Source of the DNA: Albula goreensis
Lineage: Eukaryota > Chordata > Actinopteri > Albuliformes > Albulidae
Assembly: GCA_022829145.1 (NCBI GenBank)
Contig: CM040744.1
Span: 8,281,001 to 8,345,000, forward strand
DNA: 64,000 nucleotides
Direction of reading: 5' to 3'
Within the stretch, counting starts at the first letter, position 1; each line of letters opens with the position of its first letter. The notes beneath the pieces are model-generated. The model did not search any database. It was given only the letters and a program-made list of their open reading frames with translations, and was not told the origin of the DNA. Positions 1-12,801 of this stretch are shown here, piece by piece. The translations under genes were made by a program, and so were the position numbers.

Positions 1-1097
1 ATGAGATGTACAACATTAATATAAACAGCATACTGGTTATTCTCACAGTAGCTTATATACAGCAAACTTTCTTTTAGCCTCTAAACTATAGAACTGATTT
101 TCACTATTTGGATAATATGGTTTATACTGTGGTCTGGTGGAACTCCACAGCTCCGGAGGTCTTTAGGAATCTTTTTTAAGTGTGTAATAATGATGTGTTT
201 CTGGAACCTGTGTGCTGAAGACTTAACACCTTTGCTTAGAGCCAAAGTTATTCAGGTCTATATTGGGCTGGGGTGCCCCAAATCTGACCTATATTCAAAA
301 ATTGGTGATGTGAACCCCTTCATAACAGCATTGAGTGGTATGAATTGTACATATAAGATTTTGCTGACAGTGTACAGTATTGCACCGGCTATGGAACCAT
401 GTTAAAACAATATGGTTCTGAAGTGCCATAGGTTTGTTTAAAACAGTTTTCACTGAGGAATATACACAAATTGTGTATTCAGTTCAGGGTTTAGTTGAGT
501 GCATCCTGATCCTTCCGCTATCAGAAGTACCAGACACAACCATACTAAGCATTATCAAATGGGTGAGTGTTCATTATGATGCCATTCATTTCTTTTGTGC
601 TATGACTGAAAACATGGACCCTTCTGGCTCCAGCATGTCAGTTCATGAATAAGTTTTTAGTTAACAAGATTTCACCTTGTGTTCTGCGGCAGAACAAAAT
701 TGCAGTCATGCATATCAATTATGCAATATACAGTTTCAGAAACATTTACACAGCTGCTACTAAGTTGCTTTTATATGGCTTACAGCACAGTAGCTTAAAA
801 ATATTTTTTGTGTATGGTTTTTCCCCAAAGCATGTTGGTATAAGGTAGTTTGCACTCTTTGCCAATTAGGAAGCAATAACAGCCAATAAAAATGACATTA
901 TTAAAGAGCTATTTGTGCAACATGTGAAAAGCTTGATTGTTGTGACTTTGATCAAGTTTTTTGGAGGTAGCAAATTGTTGATTGAGACAGTTATTCCTTT
1001 TCCTGCATTGCATCACTAGTCACCTGTCTTGAGGTTATTGACATTTGACATGTTTTACTGATATAGATTCTTTTGTTTTTTCTTTCTTTAATTTCAG
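1..1097. other. No supported gene; upstream flank or intron of the SAMD3-like gene
   Basis: AT-rich sequence with only short, low-complexity open frames. I see no exon with clear splice sites here. The first supported exon of the SAMD3-like gene (1098) needs an upstream exon ending in phase 1, so this stretch is probably intron, or the gene starts left of the window. Confidence 0.5.
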
Positions 1098-3683
1098 GGT
1101 CAGTGTCACCAGCAAGAGACTCATTTAATGGGAATATAGACTTAAATGAACCTTCAGACTGGACAATCACAATGTCTTTGGAAGATATGGCAACATTTGT
1201 ACGTTTCTCTTCATTAAAAACACAAGATAAAATGTACTCATGTCTGTGCACCTTCATATAAGTCAGCAGGTAAAAAGTGATAGAGCTGAATGAACGTGTA
1301 GTTTCATCTTCCAGGATATTAGGCAGATCCTGCTGTCACATTCTGAGGGTGGGGCCATCGTCAGGAGCCTGGATGAAGACAACTGCATCAGCCAACAGAA
1401 GAAGAACCAGATGGTCAGAATTCTCGTCTCACACCTCATGGAGAGATTTGGCGAAACGTATGTCCATTTTATAACAAGCGCAAACTCACAATAGCTGCGA
1501 CCAGGCCAATCCCATTGCAACGCCCCCTTTTACCCAATTGGAATGAACAGAAACACGCACCATCACACACACACACACACACACACTGGACCTCAATGCC
1601 AAATTTCAGCCTCCTAGGGCGAAAACTGTCACCGCCAAAGGGTGGGGAAGTTTTTGTGGACCGACCGTCCGACCAATCAACAGAGCGAGCTATAGAGCTG
1701 CTGGTCGCAGCTAAGGGCAGATATTCATTTTCAGTACTATTATGATTTTTTTTGTAACAGAACATGATTTTCATATGGACATTACTTGTTTTAGGCCAAC
1801 ATCCCAGGTAAAGAAGGCACTTGCACTGTCTCTTGTGTCGCAGTTCCCCTGTCTCAAGGATTCTGAGGGCGATGGCTATGTAAGTGTCTTTTTAGCTTTA
1901 TTTGGTATGTTTGGAAATTCAACTTAATTGTGTGTAGTTCCTCAAAAACGTTTTTTTAGGAAGGTACTGCAAAAACAATTACACCTATATTTCAGGAAGT
2001 ATGGTACAGCCAAGGTAGACACCACCGTCCTGCAACGGGATACTTGGAGGAGAGGTTGCGAAACATTCGAAAGCGCATTCGGCGACAGAGCAGAGAGGGG
2101 TCCTCCAGTGGCAGAGAGTGGAGGCTGACCAATAATATAGTAATTCCTGGTAATGCCTTCTGTTCACATAAGTAATTTATTTACTGCTACCGCACCTGGA
2201 ACAATGATGGTCAGCAAATGCTACTATTATTGATAACATTGTTGACCTATGTTCCCAACAGAGACAACCATTCCACTGGAGACAGTTTGCCAAATGAAGG
2301 AATGGCTGAAACACAATTCCCAGCCCCTCTCTCAAGTACAAGAGTACATGAGAGAAACTGCCATTTACAGGGCGAACTGGATCCGGCAGGGTAGTCCAAA
2401 ATCAGTGGCAGAAATATTGCAGGAGTATCCACATTTACTTGCCACCCCAGGGATGGTATGTTATAGAACATGAGTGAACTGATGGTTTAACTATAAAATT
2501 TGTAAATGATTATCAAAACGATTATATGATAAATTGCCTAATGTCATGATTTAAACCTTGATTAAATTTCTGCATATTTCCACTTCATTCCATTTTTTTT
2601 TTTTTCTAAGATTTCCCAGGATTTTGCTGTTATATATCCAGGTTGTGCAGACAGGCTGTTTGAGAGCTGGGTGCCAGTATTTGCAGAGAAAATCCTGCTT
2701 TTTGCCTCAAAGGAAAAGATGGCAGATATATGCATACAGGAGAATTCAACAGGTAAATGCTTAATGAATTTAAAAATTCAATTTCAATTTTCAGTTTTTT
2801 CAAAATTCAATTTTCCTGAATGTTTACTGAAATGTATTTTTTTTTACTGCATATCAGAATTACAATCTTACATTATACATACAATGCAATGTCATATGTG
2901 GGTTGTGCATATAATTCTGTGTTCAAAATGTGCATTTGTCCAGTTTTTATCACTTTTGAAAGTTTTTAAGTCATTTTTTTTTTTTCTTTTCTCTAAGGCG
3001 CTATGGGTGATATAGCATTCAAGTTGCTTCCCATCATCCTTCTTCAGCCTGAGTACAGGACTGCCAAAAAGATGTGCCGGCCAAGCATCGATGAGGCCAA
3101 GAAATCCTTCATTGATTGGATACCTGTCAGTGAAGAGATATGGGTTTCAGTATAAAGACTGTTATGCTAGTGTATTTGTGGAAACAAATCAGCTATTGAG
3201 TATGTTTTTTTTTTCCATAATTGCCAATTCTTTGACACCTGTCAAAGATAACAGTCACTTTTTGCTCTTCCATAAGAATCATCTGCATTGTCTCATTGAG
3301 ATATGTACGAAATTCAGAAAACTGAAAATATGAAACCTTGTTTAAATGATTACCGTGAGCGATACCGGTGTGATTTTTCTTTTCCTGCTAGGCCAGCACG
3401 GACGTGACGGAATACCTCAGACAAACGGAGCTGGAGAGGTCCCATCCCTTCATCCTGCAGCTGGGCCCTGCCCGGACGTTTGCGGTTGTTCACGGACAGG
3501 CTCTTGAGCAGGGGACGCTGCTGACCGCAGTCGACGTCTGCTTCAAAGCTTTCCACTGCTTTGACATCAACTTCCCCAAACAGTGCCCCCGTCTGGGAAT
3601 TTCTCCAGCATGCCGTTTACGGGATTGTGAACGGGAAGCCAGCGGCGGGCGCTCGTGTTTTACAGAGTTTCATTTTCAACTGA
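1098..3683 (+). CDS. SAMD3-like protein, C-terminal eight exons (5' end not found)
   Basis: Eight exons join in compatible phases: 1098-1198, 1315-1457, 1795-1879, 1996-2149, 2262-2455, 2611-2752, 2998-3125 and 3392-3683. Every internal boundary has GT-AG. The product resembles the fish proteins usually named 'sterile alpha motif domain-containing protein 3-like': a segment with the motif VRILVSHLMERFGE, then QFPCLKDSEGDGY, then a basic stretch (RLRNIRKRIRRQSRE), then a C-terminal globular part with KLLPIILLQPEYRTAKK and CFKAFHCFDINFPKQC. No SAM domain lies in these exons; it could be in exons upstream, or this could be a SAM-less relative. The family has no established function that I can assign. 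The last exon is 292 bases, one more than the phase allows, and its reading frame breaks after a run of five C at 3596-3600. Downstream, another frame carries the expected C-terminal end and stops at 3681-3683. A poly(A) signal follows at 3815. The family call comes from memory of fish homologues, not from a search. Confidence 0.62.
1563..1740. repeat. (CA)n microsatellite within a likely interspersed repeat (intronic)
   Basis: A (CA) run covers about 1563-1586. It sits inside an intron, followed by GC-richer sequence that ends in a GAGCTATAGAGCTGCTGGTC-type stretch, which I recall as part of a dispersed fish repeat. The microsatellite is certain; the repeat assignment is weak. Confidence 0.45.
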
Positions 3684-3814
3684 TCAATTCATTTAGAATG
3701 TGTGCTGTTCTATTAAAATACAATGTATGACATAATTATGGAATTATTTAATAATAAATTAAAATGTTATATAATTGTCAATACTGATCTGTTCTGATTA
3801 TTTTTTTGTCTTTC

Positions 3815-3820
3815 AATAAA
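3815..3820 (+). terminator. Poly(A) signal AATAAA of the SAMD3-like gene
   Basis: A canonical AATAAA lies about 130 bases after the inferred stop at 3681-3683, on the coding strand, followed by a short A run. Confidence 0.55.
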
Positions 3821-6117
3821 AAAAAGGTTTACCCTAAAACAGTTCTTTTACTGCTCATTGTTTTGTTACTGTTTTTGTAGACATGACCCAAACAATCATA
3901 TCTTAACTGTAAATGGGCATCAGTGATTATAGTAACCCAGTAATTTAACTTACTAGGTTGGATTATTCCTTTAACCCTATGATCTGGATCACAGTAAAAT
4001 GCATACTTAGTTGAACATAATGGATGAATTCACAGCAACCCAGTGGTGGGTTGGCTTTGTATTTTGTGTGTAAGCATTTTTCTCAGGGTGTACACTGCTT
4101 CATAAATAACAAAATAGCCACATGTTGGTGACCCAATGTTTTCTGGAATGGACAGTAGAAAAGAGTGATCTACCAAAAGGATATGAATGTGGTATGTTTG
4201 ATTTAATTAGGAAATGGGGATTCATTGGTATCAAAGTCAATCTTTATAAATGTGACCAGAACCTTTATAAATTGTGCCATTTTAAGTCTGGTAGGTAACT
4301 CAGTCTGTACAGCTGCAACAGCAGATTGCTTATGGTATTTCGAAAGTGGCGAGGACCGCTTTTTCCTGACCACAGAGTAGTTTTGCTTCAAAAACAACTG
4401 CAGAAGTGAAAATGCTTGCGCCCAAAGTTGCCAGTGTCATGAAATATAAACATATTACTGTTTACAGATTTCAAAAGACGAACCGTTACATGGCAAGCAA
4501 TGCCAAACTTACTGGAGTCTCAATGCATTGTATGTATTGGGTGCATTTTAACCAGTGGTTTGCCATTCATTTGATTAGCATTTCAGCTAAACGAATACTA
4601 CCTCATGTTTACAACTTTTTCATTTGTTACCTCATGTCATACCACCCCAACCCCACCCCACCTGTACCCTGGACTCTCGAGAGCCAGGAAGGAAGCACCC
4701 TTGTACCTTGACATGGGGAAACGGACTCACTGAGGTAAAACCTGAATCAGGAAACCTGTTTGAATGTATTCACTGGTATAACTGTATTGTTGTCTGGACC
4801 GTTGTAACATGCATGAAATTAATGGGAAATACACACAAAATGGGTATGTTGTTACCCATCTTGTCACTAAGAAAAGTCAAGTTCAGCATTGGTGGAGAAT
4901 CAAAGTACATGTGTCTGTGACATGTCTAGCACATTAGAGCAGCGAGTTTGTTATTTCATGTTAGTTTATACATGGACATGTAGATTTGCAGCAAGGCAAT
5001 TACCATTCAAGTGTGAGGAAAAGGGCTACATTGATGAAATAACAAAAATGCAGTCTTAGGAAAAATATCATACTCCAGAATGGATCGGACAACACAAATG
5101 TACAAGTTATGTTAGAGACCCTCAAATTTTACTGCTTTTCATAATTAAATATCGCATACATGTGGGGAAAAATGAAAGGTTTGCAGAAGATGAATAACTG
5201 AGTGGGGGAAATGAGCCATACTTATAGTGTAGTTGGTTATGTTATATTTTATGGGGTTGCAAAATGAAGCAGACAGATTAAAAAGTTAAAACTCCTACTA
5301 AGGCCTCTTCAGGCAGCCTTTTCCCCTGTTTTTTAAACCACACCAGGTGAAGTGACATATGTCTCCAAGATTCAGAAAGATTAAAAAAAAATATTAGGTT
5401 AATAAATGACATCCGTTTCTTCTTTTGGGTGGAATTTCCCTTTACCCGGAGTTTGTGAAACAAGATCAAAGGGACTGAACTTGTTCCTGTTTGGCAGTAC
5501 TACAGAGCACTCATTTCTTACTTTGAAGATGCAGTTCTTGTAAATCCACTGTATTATTTTACTCTGATGCAGCTCTTCATTTTCATATACATAGCTATAC
5601 AGATGCAGTAGATTCAGCCAGTCCTCACCTACCTGTGGGGTGCTTCAGCTTTACTTTGGCTGAGTCGTCAGTTTCTCCACCATTCAGACTGTTACCCACA
5701 TTCTCTTTTCCGCTGCCGGGTGTTGGGTATAATCTACCTGTCATCCAAGCTGCCTCCTTATATCCCTATCACATATCATTTATGTGACTAAAAAATTATC
5801 AACATATTTGACCAGCACCACCATAATTGTCAATATTACTGTTCTGATTTTTCAAATGCATGTCACACTTTTTTCTAACATGCAATCATTATCCATGGGT
5901 TTTTATTTTAGGTTTTATATTTTATTTTATAATTATAGTCACAAAAGGTTAGATGATTCTATTAAAAAAAAAAAAAAAAAACCAAAGTTTTTTTTCATAC
6001 CTATTGCCACTGCTAGTGGTCAGATCTACTGTAAACATAAAGATGTATATACCTATTCATACTACACACTTCTATAGCTACAAACTAGTCAAATTTTTGT
6101 GGCTCATTAATGTATGA
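3821..6117. other. Intergenic, no gene seen
   Basis: AT-rich sequence with scattered stops in all frames, an A-run near 5963-5980 and no splice-flanked open frame that I could support. Confidence 0.5.
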
Positions 6118-6129
6118 CTACAAAGACAG

Positions 6130-6395
6130 CATTCTGTTTTTTGAACCCATGTCATCCAATCTAGGGTCACATGGGCTAACATAAAAACATTTACTCATAC
6201 CTGTGGGAAATTTGGCAGGTCTGTTCTGCCTAAACTGCATGTGTTTATACTGTGGGAAGAACCCAGGGAAAACCCATGCAAACATGGGGAGAACAAAGTC
6301 CACATAGCAAGGGCCCAGCCATAGTGGGAATCAAACCTTAGTTCCTTAGTTTGATTACAATGCTAAGCAGTGAGTCACTGTGCTACCCTTACTGT
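6130..6395 (-). repeat. Degenerate tRNA-derived SINE
   Basis: Read on the minus strand from about 6395, the sequence starts with a decayed Pol III box A (GTAGCACAGTGACTCACTG) and, about 50 bases on, a box B (GGTTTGATTCCC). The body contains the plus-strand motif 'CATGCAAACATGGGGAGAAC' preceded by 'GGGAAAACC', the typical body of a very common fish tRNA-headed SINE. Copies are diverged, so box B is no longer perfect. No clear target-site duplication was found. Confidence 0.6.
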
Positions 6396-6399
6396 TTGA

Positions 6400-8532
6400 T
6401 TCTACCCTTAAGCTGGTACAATTACTACAATATAAGTCTGTTCAAAGTGGTTATCATGTGTAACTGCCAATATCTGCATGTCTTTCTGTTAATTTGGCTG
6501 ATACATAAATCCTTTTTAGAGTTACTCATCAAGTAAAAATAAAAATGGCAAACCATTCATTGCACATATTGGGTATATACAATGTAAAATCTATTCAACT
6601 GAAAAAAAATAAAACGACAAGCCTTGATTATGACATAATATGCTATAATTAGCACATGCTGATTATTATTATATTATATTACATTATAATCAGCCACCAT
6701 GCAAGAAAGACATTCATATCCACTACAACTGTATGAGTACACATACAACAATGAGTTCCTGCACACAAAACTTGGCACAACTTTAAGCTGTTTTTGAGTG
6801 CAGCCAGTTTTTTCTTTTGTCCTATCAAACAACTTTAGGCCAACTGAAAGCCTATTCAGCAAAACAAGGGGCACATACTGCAAAAAGGGTCTTTCACACA
6901 GACAGAGTTACTGCACCACAGAAACACATGAGCAGTAGGCGTACCAATGGATCACGCTGAAGTTGAAGTCATTTGACCTTTATTGCACTTCTGCTTATGT
7001 GGGCATTCGGCTGAGCCAAGAAGCTTGACGTGCCTTAAAAAGGGTGCAGATAGAACCATCTACTAATAAACATTATTTAGAATATCTTGATCTTTGATTC
7101 ATTGATTTTTATCACAACCATGACCTCATAACTAATCAAAATCTAAAAACAGCTGTGCACTAGGCAGGTATCTGTAGGAGGTTCTCTCTGTAAGACTGTT
7201 CAGACTGCCCATTCTTCTTGCAAGCGGCAATTTAAAATGCGTTAGTCTTTAAAATGTGACACTCACATGTGTGAAATCTGAGACACATCCCTATGGTAAG
7301 GAAAGGTGTCTTCAGAGTGCTGAAACGCTGCAGTAGTCGCTGCTGGCTGGTCCACAGTCCCTTCTGCAAAGAATCTGTATACACACTTAAAAACATGTGC
7401 CATGTGAAGAGGCACATTGAAGCCCACATTAAGTCTGCAGAGCATTATGCATGTTTGTATTGCACAGATTACTTGAGAATGCAAGTGCACCTTATTTTTT
7501 GGGAGACAAAATGCCTGATACTTGTCAGTCCACTGACTAATTTGATTGATAACTTCCTTAATTAATATTTCTCCAGTATATGCCTTTAAACAGAGGTAAG
7601 ATTCTGTCATTTTATGCACATTTCTTATTTGAAATGAATACCCTGAAAGCAGTCCTTATTTTATACTGGCTTGAACGATTTCACAGTATTACAATATATA
7701 TCTGTATCACAGTTTGATATAGAATTTCAATTAATATTTTTATAGAAAGCTTTGATGTGTTGGAACAAGAAGCTACTTTTGTGTGTAGTGGATGCTAATG
7801 GCTTGTTCTCTAAACCCAATGTGTTTTTGGTAGGTCTTACACTACTAGAAAACATTTCATGTCTATTTTGATGCCAGTTCCGTTCTAGCTGCCAGCTGGT
7901 TTCACAAACGTGTAGTTACTTTTTATATCTTTCCTGTGAATGCAGCTTCTAGAAAGAATAAAAAGCAGGTGACATTTGAATAGTCTACGGAAGTAAATTT
8001 GCACACAAAATTCATCTATCATAATCAGTGGTCTCACCTAATATTCCCACTGACTTGGAAGTATTTGCCATTAAGGACTGTCCATGGTATTTATTGGGGT
8101 TTAAACAGTGATTTCTCTTGTTAAGCACATTCAGTTTTCAGAATTGTTTTAACTACTTTGCATAACTGGAAAGGGGAAACAAACAACATGAAGTATGAGA
8201 ACAAAACAATTTAAAGACAACAGCAATCCGGCAACAGCAAATACAGCCAAAACTAAGAAAGAAAAATTTGACTGACCAGATAACAAAACAATTTCATAAT
8301 TCCAGGCCTTGTCACCCTCAAAAAAACATGTACAGATTATACAACACTGTTGTCAAATATTCTCACCAGTTCACCAAGGTCATAGATAAAACATAGATAC
8401 AAACAAATTCAGCTCTTTTTCTTCAGTCTTCTCAAAATATTAAACCATTTCTTGTGCTCATCTCCATGCGATGACCTTCCCACAGGCTCCAAATTTGGAA
8501 TTAGTGGGATACAGTAATTGTTATACAAAGAT
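6400..8532. other. Intergenic, no supported gene
   Basis: A 118-codon minus-strand frame (7263-7619) exists but has no recognisable domain and no convincing splice signals. Otherwise AT-rich, repeat-poor sequence. Confidence 0.45.
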
Positions 8533-8787
8533 TTATAAAACTCTTATTCTCATTGGCCTTGAGTCAGGAATAGATCTCAGTGAGGCCAATGTGCAAATCA
8601 GGAGCATACTAAACAGTAGTATCAAAATAATATCAAGCAGCAGCACTGTAATCTTTGTCTCTTTATGTCTCCATGTTTTGTTAGTTTTCATTGTGGCATC
8701 CACACTGATGGGTGTATGTAACATTCTGACTTTGAAATTCATAGACCTTTCTGTTGCACTGCTTCCACTGTTGGCATGAGGGGTCAT
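8533..8787 (-). CDS. Candidate small single-pass membrane protein (uncertain)
   Basis: An open frame of 84 codons begins with ATG at 8787 and stops at 8533. The predicted peptide has a polar N-terminal half, a basic segment (KTWRHKETK), then about 24 hydrophobic residues (ITVLLLDIILILLFSMLLIC) and a short C-terminal tail. This is the layout of a small type II or tail-anchored protein. Just upstream on the same strand, GTAACGTCAACAG could be a 3' splice site for a leading non-coding exon, and an AATAAA on the minus strand lies at 8090-8095. I do not recognise the family. A chance ORF in AT-rich DNA is the main alternative, because T-rich sequence readily encodes Leu/Ile/Phe runs. Confidence 0.18.
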   Translation of the reverse strand: MTPHANSGSSATERSMNFKVRMLHTPISVDATMKTNKTWRHKETKITVLLLDIILILLFSMLLICTLASLRSIPDSRPMRIRVL

Positions 8788-8799
8788 TGACCTCTGTTG

Positions 8800-11700
8800 A
8801 CGTTACAGAAATCAAAACCTTTCTCTCCACAAACTTATTTGTCACTTTTACACTTTTTTTCTTAAAGAAAATGTCTATTAGCCACTAATATCGCAGTTGC
8901 TGTGATAGCAGATATGGCAAATGACTCTCTTGTTCCTCCCTGCCCTTTTCTCCAGATTGCATCATTTGTTGTTGCAGAATAAAGATGTTTGGTAGACTAG
9001 GTAGGTTAGGTGTATTAAATGCATTTTCTATTTACAGTATTTATGTAACTGAAACCTGGTGTGAAATTGGGCATTTTTCTCAAATTTCGTCTGTAATGAC
9101 AAACACTGAATGATGATTTTTCATTAGACCTTTCTTGGAAGCTGCAGCTTTTAGGTCTATGATACTATTTTTCTCTTATTATTTTTTTAAAAGACATTTT
9201 CTCTGCCCTTGCAATCTTACCACATTAGTTTCCGTTTCTTCGCAGCACAATGTTTATTTTTTAATGACTTAATGAATTGACCATTCTTTCACTACTAAAT
9301 CAACTTTTGCTCCACAACTTTTGACATAGCTACCCCTGTAATCTCAGAAACACCACCAACTACAATAACTAAAATAATCTGGCTTTTATGAGACAAACAT
9401 TACAAACTAACATGGCACATTTGCCTCAGCATGCCTGCTGAAAGAGCAATCAGGAATATGAACACTTGCATGAAGTCTGTTCTCAAATAAAAACCCATGA
9501 TTACTGTGCTCTCAAAAATGTGATATATGTGAGTGAATGAGATAAATGTGGAAATACAGTTCAGGCATGACATGCCTCTAGGCTTTCTAAAGTAAATCTG
9601 CAAGACCTTTTACAATGAAAAAATGTCCACAAGGTCAAAAAGTACAATATATCACAAAGGCAACAAACCATTTGACATAGCAGTGCATAGTAAGTTCCAC
9701 AAGATACTGTAATCTCCCATTATTAACTACTGTTTATGGGTGTATATCTGTGGCCACAAAAATACCTGATTTACACAAGCCATTTTGACCTTAAGTTAAA
9801 AGGATGTCTTCTTAATGAATCATGAGTGAGTTACCATGTTTGTTCATTTGTTCGTTTTAGATCACAACCATTTAAGACAGTCACAGCATTACATTCAGAC
9901 AGAATGATTTTGGCCAGTGCTCCAGATCAACAGCTCATCTGAATTATAAACGTTTAATTGATCTGATTCTTATAGTCACGTTTGTCCTTTTCCCAGCACG
10001 CTAGAAGTAAAATACAGTAGGGAATTTTGCCAAGTCCTCATTTACTTCTATTAGCCAGATTGACAGATGGGAACGGCATTGACTACTGTGGTGCAATGGC
10101 AGGTGTGACCACTGAGCCGGGAGGAAGGGAAACAGACAAAAAATGTAACCAAAAAGTGGCCAACAGCCTTTTATTGATCCCGCTCTGGGGGAGAAGGACA
10201 AACAAAGAATAAACGCAAAAGTCCAAAACACAGGGTTAAACTGAACAGCACAGCCAGTGGAAAACCACTGATATTCACATTGTTTGAGCTGAGCGTCAGG
10301 CTGTTTCTTCATCAAAATAGATCTGGGCTTTAAAATCCAATGAAGCTGCTTTATTTTAGGGGTTTAGCGTAGGCGGGTCATTTTTAACCCTTAGGACAAG
10401 GGGAGTATACAGAGTGTTAAAACTACACAAGGGTTAAAAGTTTTCCCCTTTCACTAGTTATTTTAAAGAACAAGCCACAGATAAACATCTTACATCTATA
10501 AAATATTTCCCTTTATTGTGCTACTGGTACTACAGGTATTTCCTTTTTCTTGTTGTGCGATTTGCTCAGCCGTGATGTCCTATTAGGTTGTCACTTTTTA
10601 CAGAAAAGGTTTAAATACTTGTGGAGTTTGAGTTGAATGTGAAACTCATAAATTTACATATGCGTGCAGCTCAGTCTCTGGTTAATTTGTGTTTTCCCCA
10701 GCAAAGAAGAATGAAAACATCAAACTGAAATTGTCCAAAAAATGGAAGAGCATTTACTCCAGGTCATGTTAGGTAACCTTGTTTGTCAGCCTGTGACAAA
10801 CTCGAACCTGTGGCAAAATGGTGCCCATCATGTTCTTTGACAATAAATCAATGGTGGAAAATTCTGACCAATCACAGTGTTTCTTGGACTCCAATTTGAA
10901 GAGGCATACAACTCTTTGGTGGTTTTTAGGTAATGCCCATTGACACTACTGGGCCAACCAAATTCACATGCCCAGCATCAGTGATCTGTCTTTGTAGTTT
11001 GAATGAGAAGGTTACTGCGTACTATGGTAAAAAAAAAAATTGGTGGACAACCTTAAAGATTTATAAATAAACAATGTGTGACTAAACTATTACAATCTGC
11101 ACAATCAACTCAAATCTGTCAAAAATGTGTACTTTACTGAAATTAGGTTTTGTTCCAAAAAACAAGATGATCCTTAATCAGTGCCTTAACAATCAGCTAC
11201 CAAAAAGTGAATGTATTCCCAGAACATGTGCATAAAGATATTAAAAGGAACTCAGAGTGGTCCCCTGAGAAGCCCATAGCCTCCATACCTCAGTGGATGA
11301 AAACGTTCAGAAATGTTGTCCTCGTAGAGTAATTATTCAGTTTCAAGCACATTTATCTGTTTCCAGGTACATAATAATGTTTTACAGGAGTTTATTATGA
11401 CTTTGAGATCAGATTTTTCGAGCTGTTATAAAGTAATAAGATAGGATTGGGCTGTTGCTTCCCATTTCACAACAAACGTCACATGACTTAAAATAATGTG
11501 TCTCAAACGCATGTCTTGTGATGGGTACTTGTGGGGACACACAGTTCCAGCTTGGGCAGGCTGTAGGACAAGTTCCAGCAAGTCATTAACTGAGCTGTAG
11601 GCTGTACATGGTTTGCGTGTGTTACTTGTCATCATAGACTTAAAGGACGCTTAATGTTAGACAGTAAAGCCATAAATACAGGACACTGAAAATAATGAAA

Positions 11701-12075
11701 CAGATCTGTGTTTTGAAGCAAGCCTTACCTAATAGCTATTCATTTCTATGTTTTCAGAACTAGATGTGCTGTCCAATATCTACAGTGTGAGCCTGTGTCA
11801 TGAATTTGCAAACTCATTAGAAGCTTCAAGTGGCCTACTTTGTTCAATTGTAAAATTGAAAGTACAGCAACTCAAACCCAATCTTGTGACTGGCACACGT
11901 GGGGAGAGAAAATCCCCATTTTGTTTTTGTAAAATGTGTCACTTCATGAGGAAGATAGCAGTCTTGTTGGTTTCACTCAAGGCTCAGGTTTCATTTAGCT
12001 ATGCATCCAAGACTGGTCCCAGTTTTATGTTCTGTTTCAATTTCAGACACAGTCTATACCTTTAAAAAATATGTA
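8800..12075. other. Intergenic, no gene seen
   Basis: Both strands show only short frames without domain-like composition. A block near 10030-10300 is less AT-rich and may be an old repeat, but I cannot assign a family. Confidence 0.45.
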
Positions 12076-12674
12076 CAGTGGAACCTCGGCCCGCAAACGC
12101 CCCTACTCACGAACAAATCGGCCCACAAACACACTTTCCGAACAAATTTTCACTCGGCCCACGAACAAGCCCTCGGTGCACGAATGCACAAAAACACAAA
12201 CTCGTGGGCTTCCCGCTGTAGCGTGTCGTGGATAGCATCAGTTGTGCTTAGTACTCAGCGTTTTGTACATCGTTCGTAGTTGTGTTCTCCTTTTGTGCTA
12301 TTTCCATTAAATTTGCCCTCATTATGGCTTCCAAGAAAGTGAAAAGTGCTACTGATAGTGGTGTTAAGAAGCGTGTTACAGTAGAAACGAAACTGTGCCA
12401 GAAACTATCAACCACAAAGGTAGAGTGTACAATTATTATGTATTATTTTAGTATTAATTTATTTTTCTATAATTAAGGTTACCTTTAATTCCTTTCTATA
12501 TTTTTGCCACATATAAAACTATAAAAAAGTTTTTTAAAAGTGTTTCTGGGGCTGGAGAACGGATTAACTGGATTTACATTAATTTCAATGGGAAAAATTA
12601 TTTCGGTTCGCTAACATTTCAGTTCCCGAACAGAGTCAACGGATGAATTAAGTTTGTGGGCCGAGGTGCCACTG
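12076..12674 (+). mobile_element. pogo/Tigger-type DNA transposon remnant (non-autonomous)
   Basis: The element begins CAGTGGAACCTCGGCCCGCA and ends with its near-perfect reverse complement (TGTGGGCCGAGGTGCCACTG). It is flanked on both sides by TA, the target-site duplication of Tc1/mariner/pogo elements. The terminal inverted repeats continue imperfectly inward over several tens of bases (AACAAATCGG versus CCCGAACAGAG-type motifs). At 599 bp it is far shorter than an autonomous element. It keeps a remnant of the 5' end of a transposase gene. The class call rests on the TA duplication, the repeat ends and the N-terminal peptide. Confidence 0.72.
12324..12476 (+). pseudogene. Truncated transposase N-terminus inside the pogo-like element
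   Basis: The frame starts MASKKVKSATDSGVKKR and then VTVETKL, the pattern that opens Tigger/jerky-type transposases just before their CENP-B-like DNA-binding domain. It stops after 50 codons; the helix-turn-helix is incomplete and the catalytic DDE domain is absent, so the copy cannot make transposase. Upstream frame extension to 12282 is open but lacks family similarity. Confidence 0.55.
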
Positions 12675-12777
12675 TATTCACAAATTACTTAAATTAAGTA
12701 ACTATACTTAAGTAATCACTTGATGTTTCAGGGCCATATGTGCATTACTCTGATATGGTAAGATATTCAGAACAATA

Positions 12778-12801
12778 TTATTTATTTATTTATTTATTAG
12801 A
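12778..12801. repeat. (TTTA)n microsatellite
   Basis: About six TTTA units in tandem, seen directly. Confidence 0.8.

Noticed and set aside
7263-7619. 118-codon minus-strand open frame
   Set aside because: No recognisable domain, no splice or start context, and an opposing 90-codon frame covers the same bases; chance frame.
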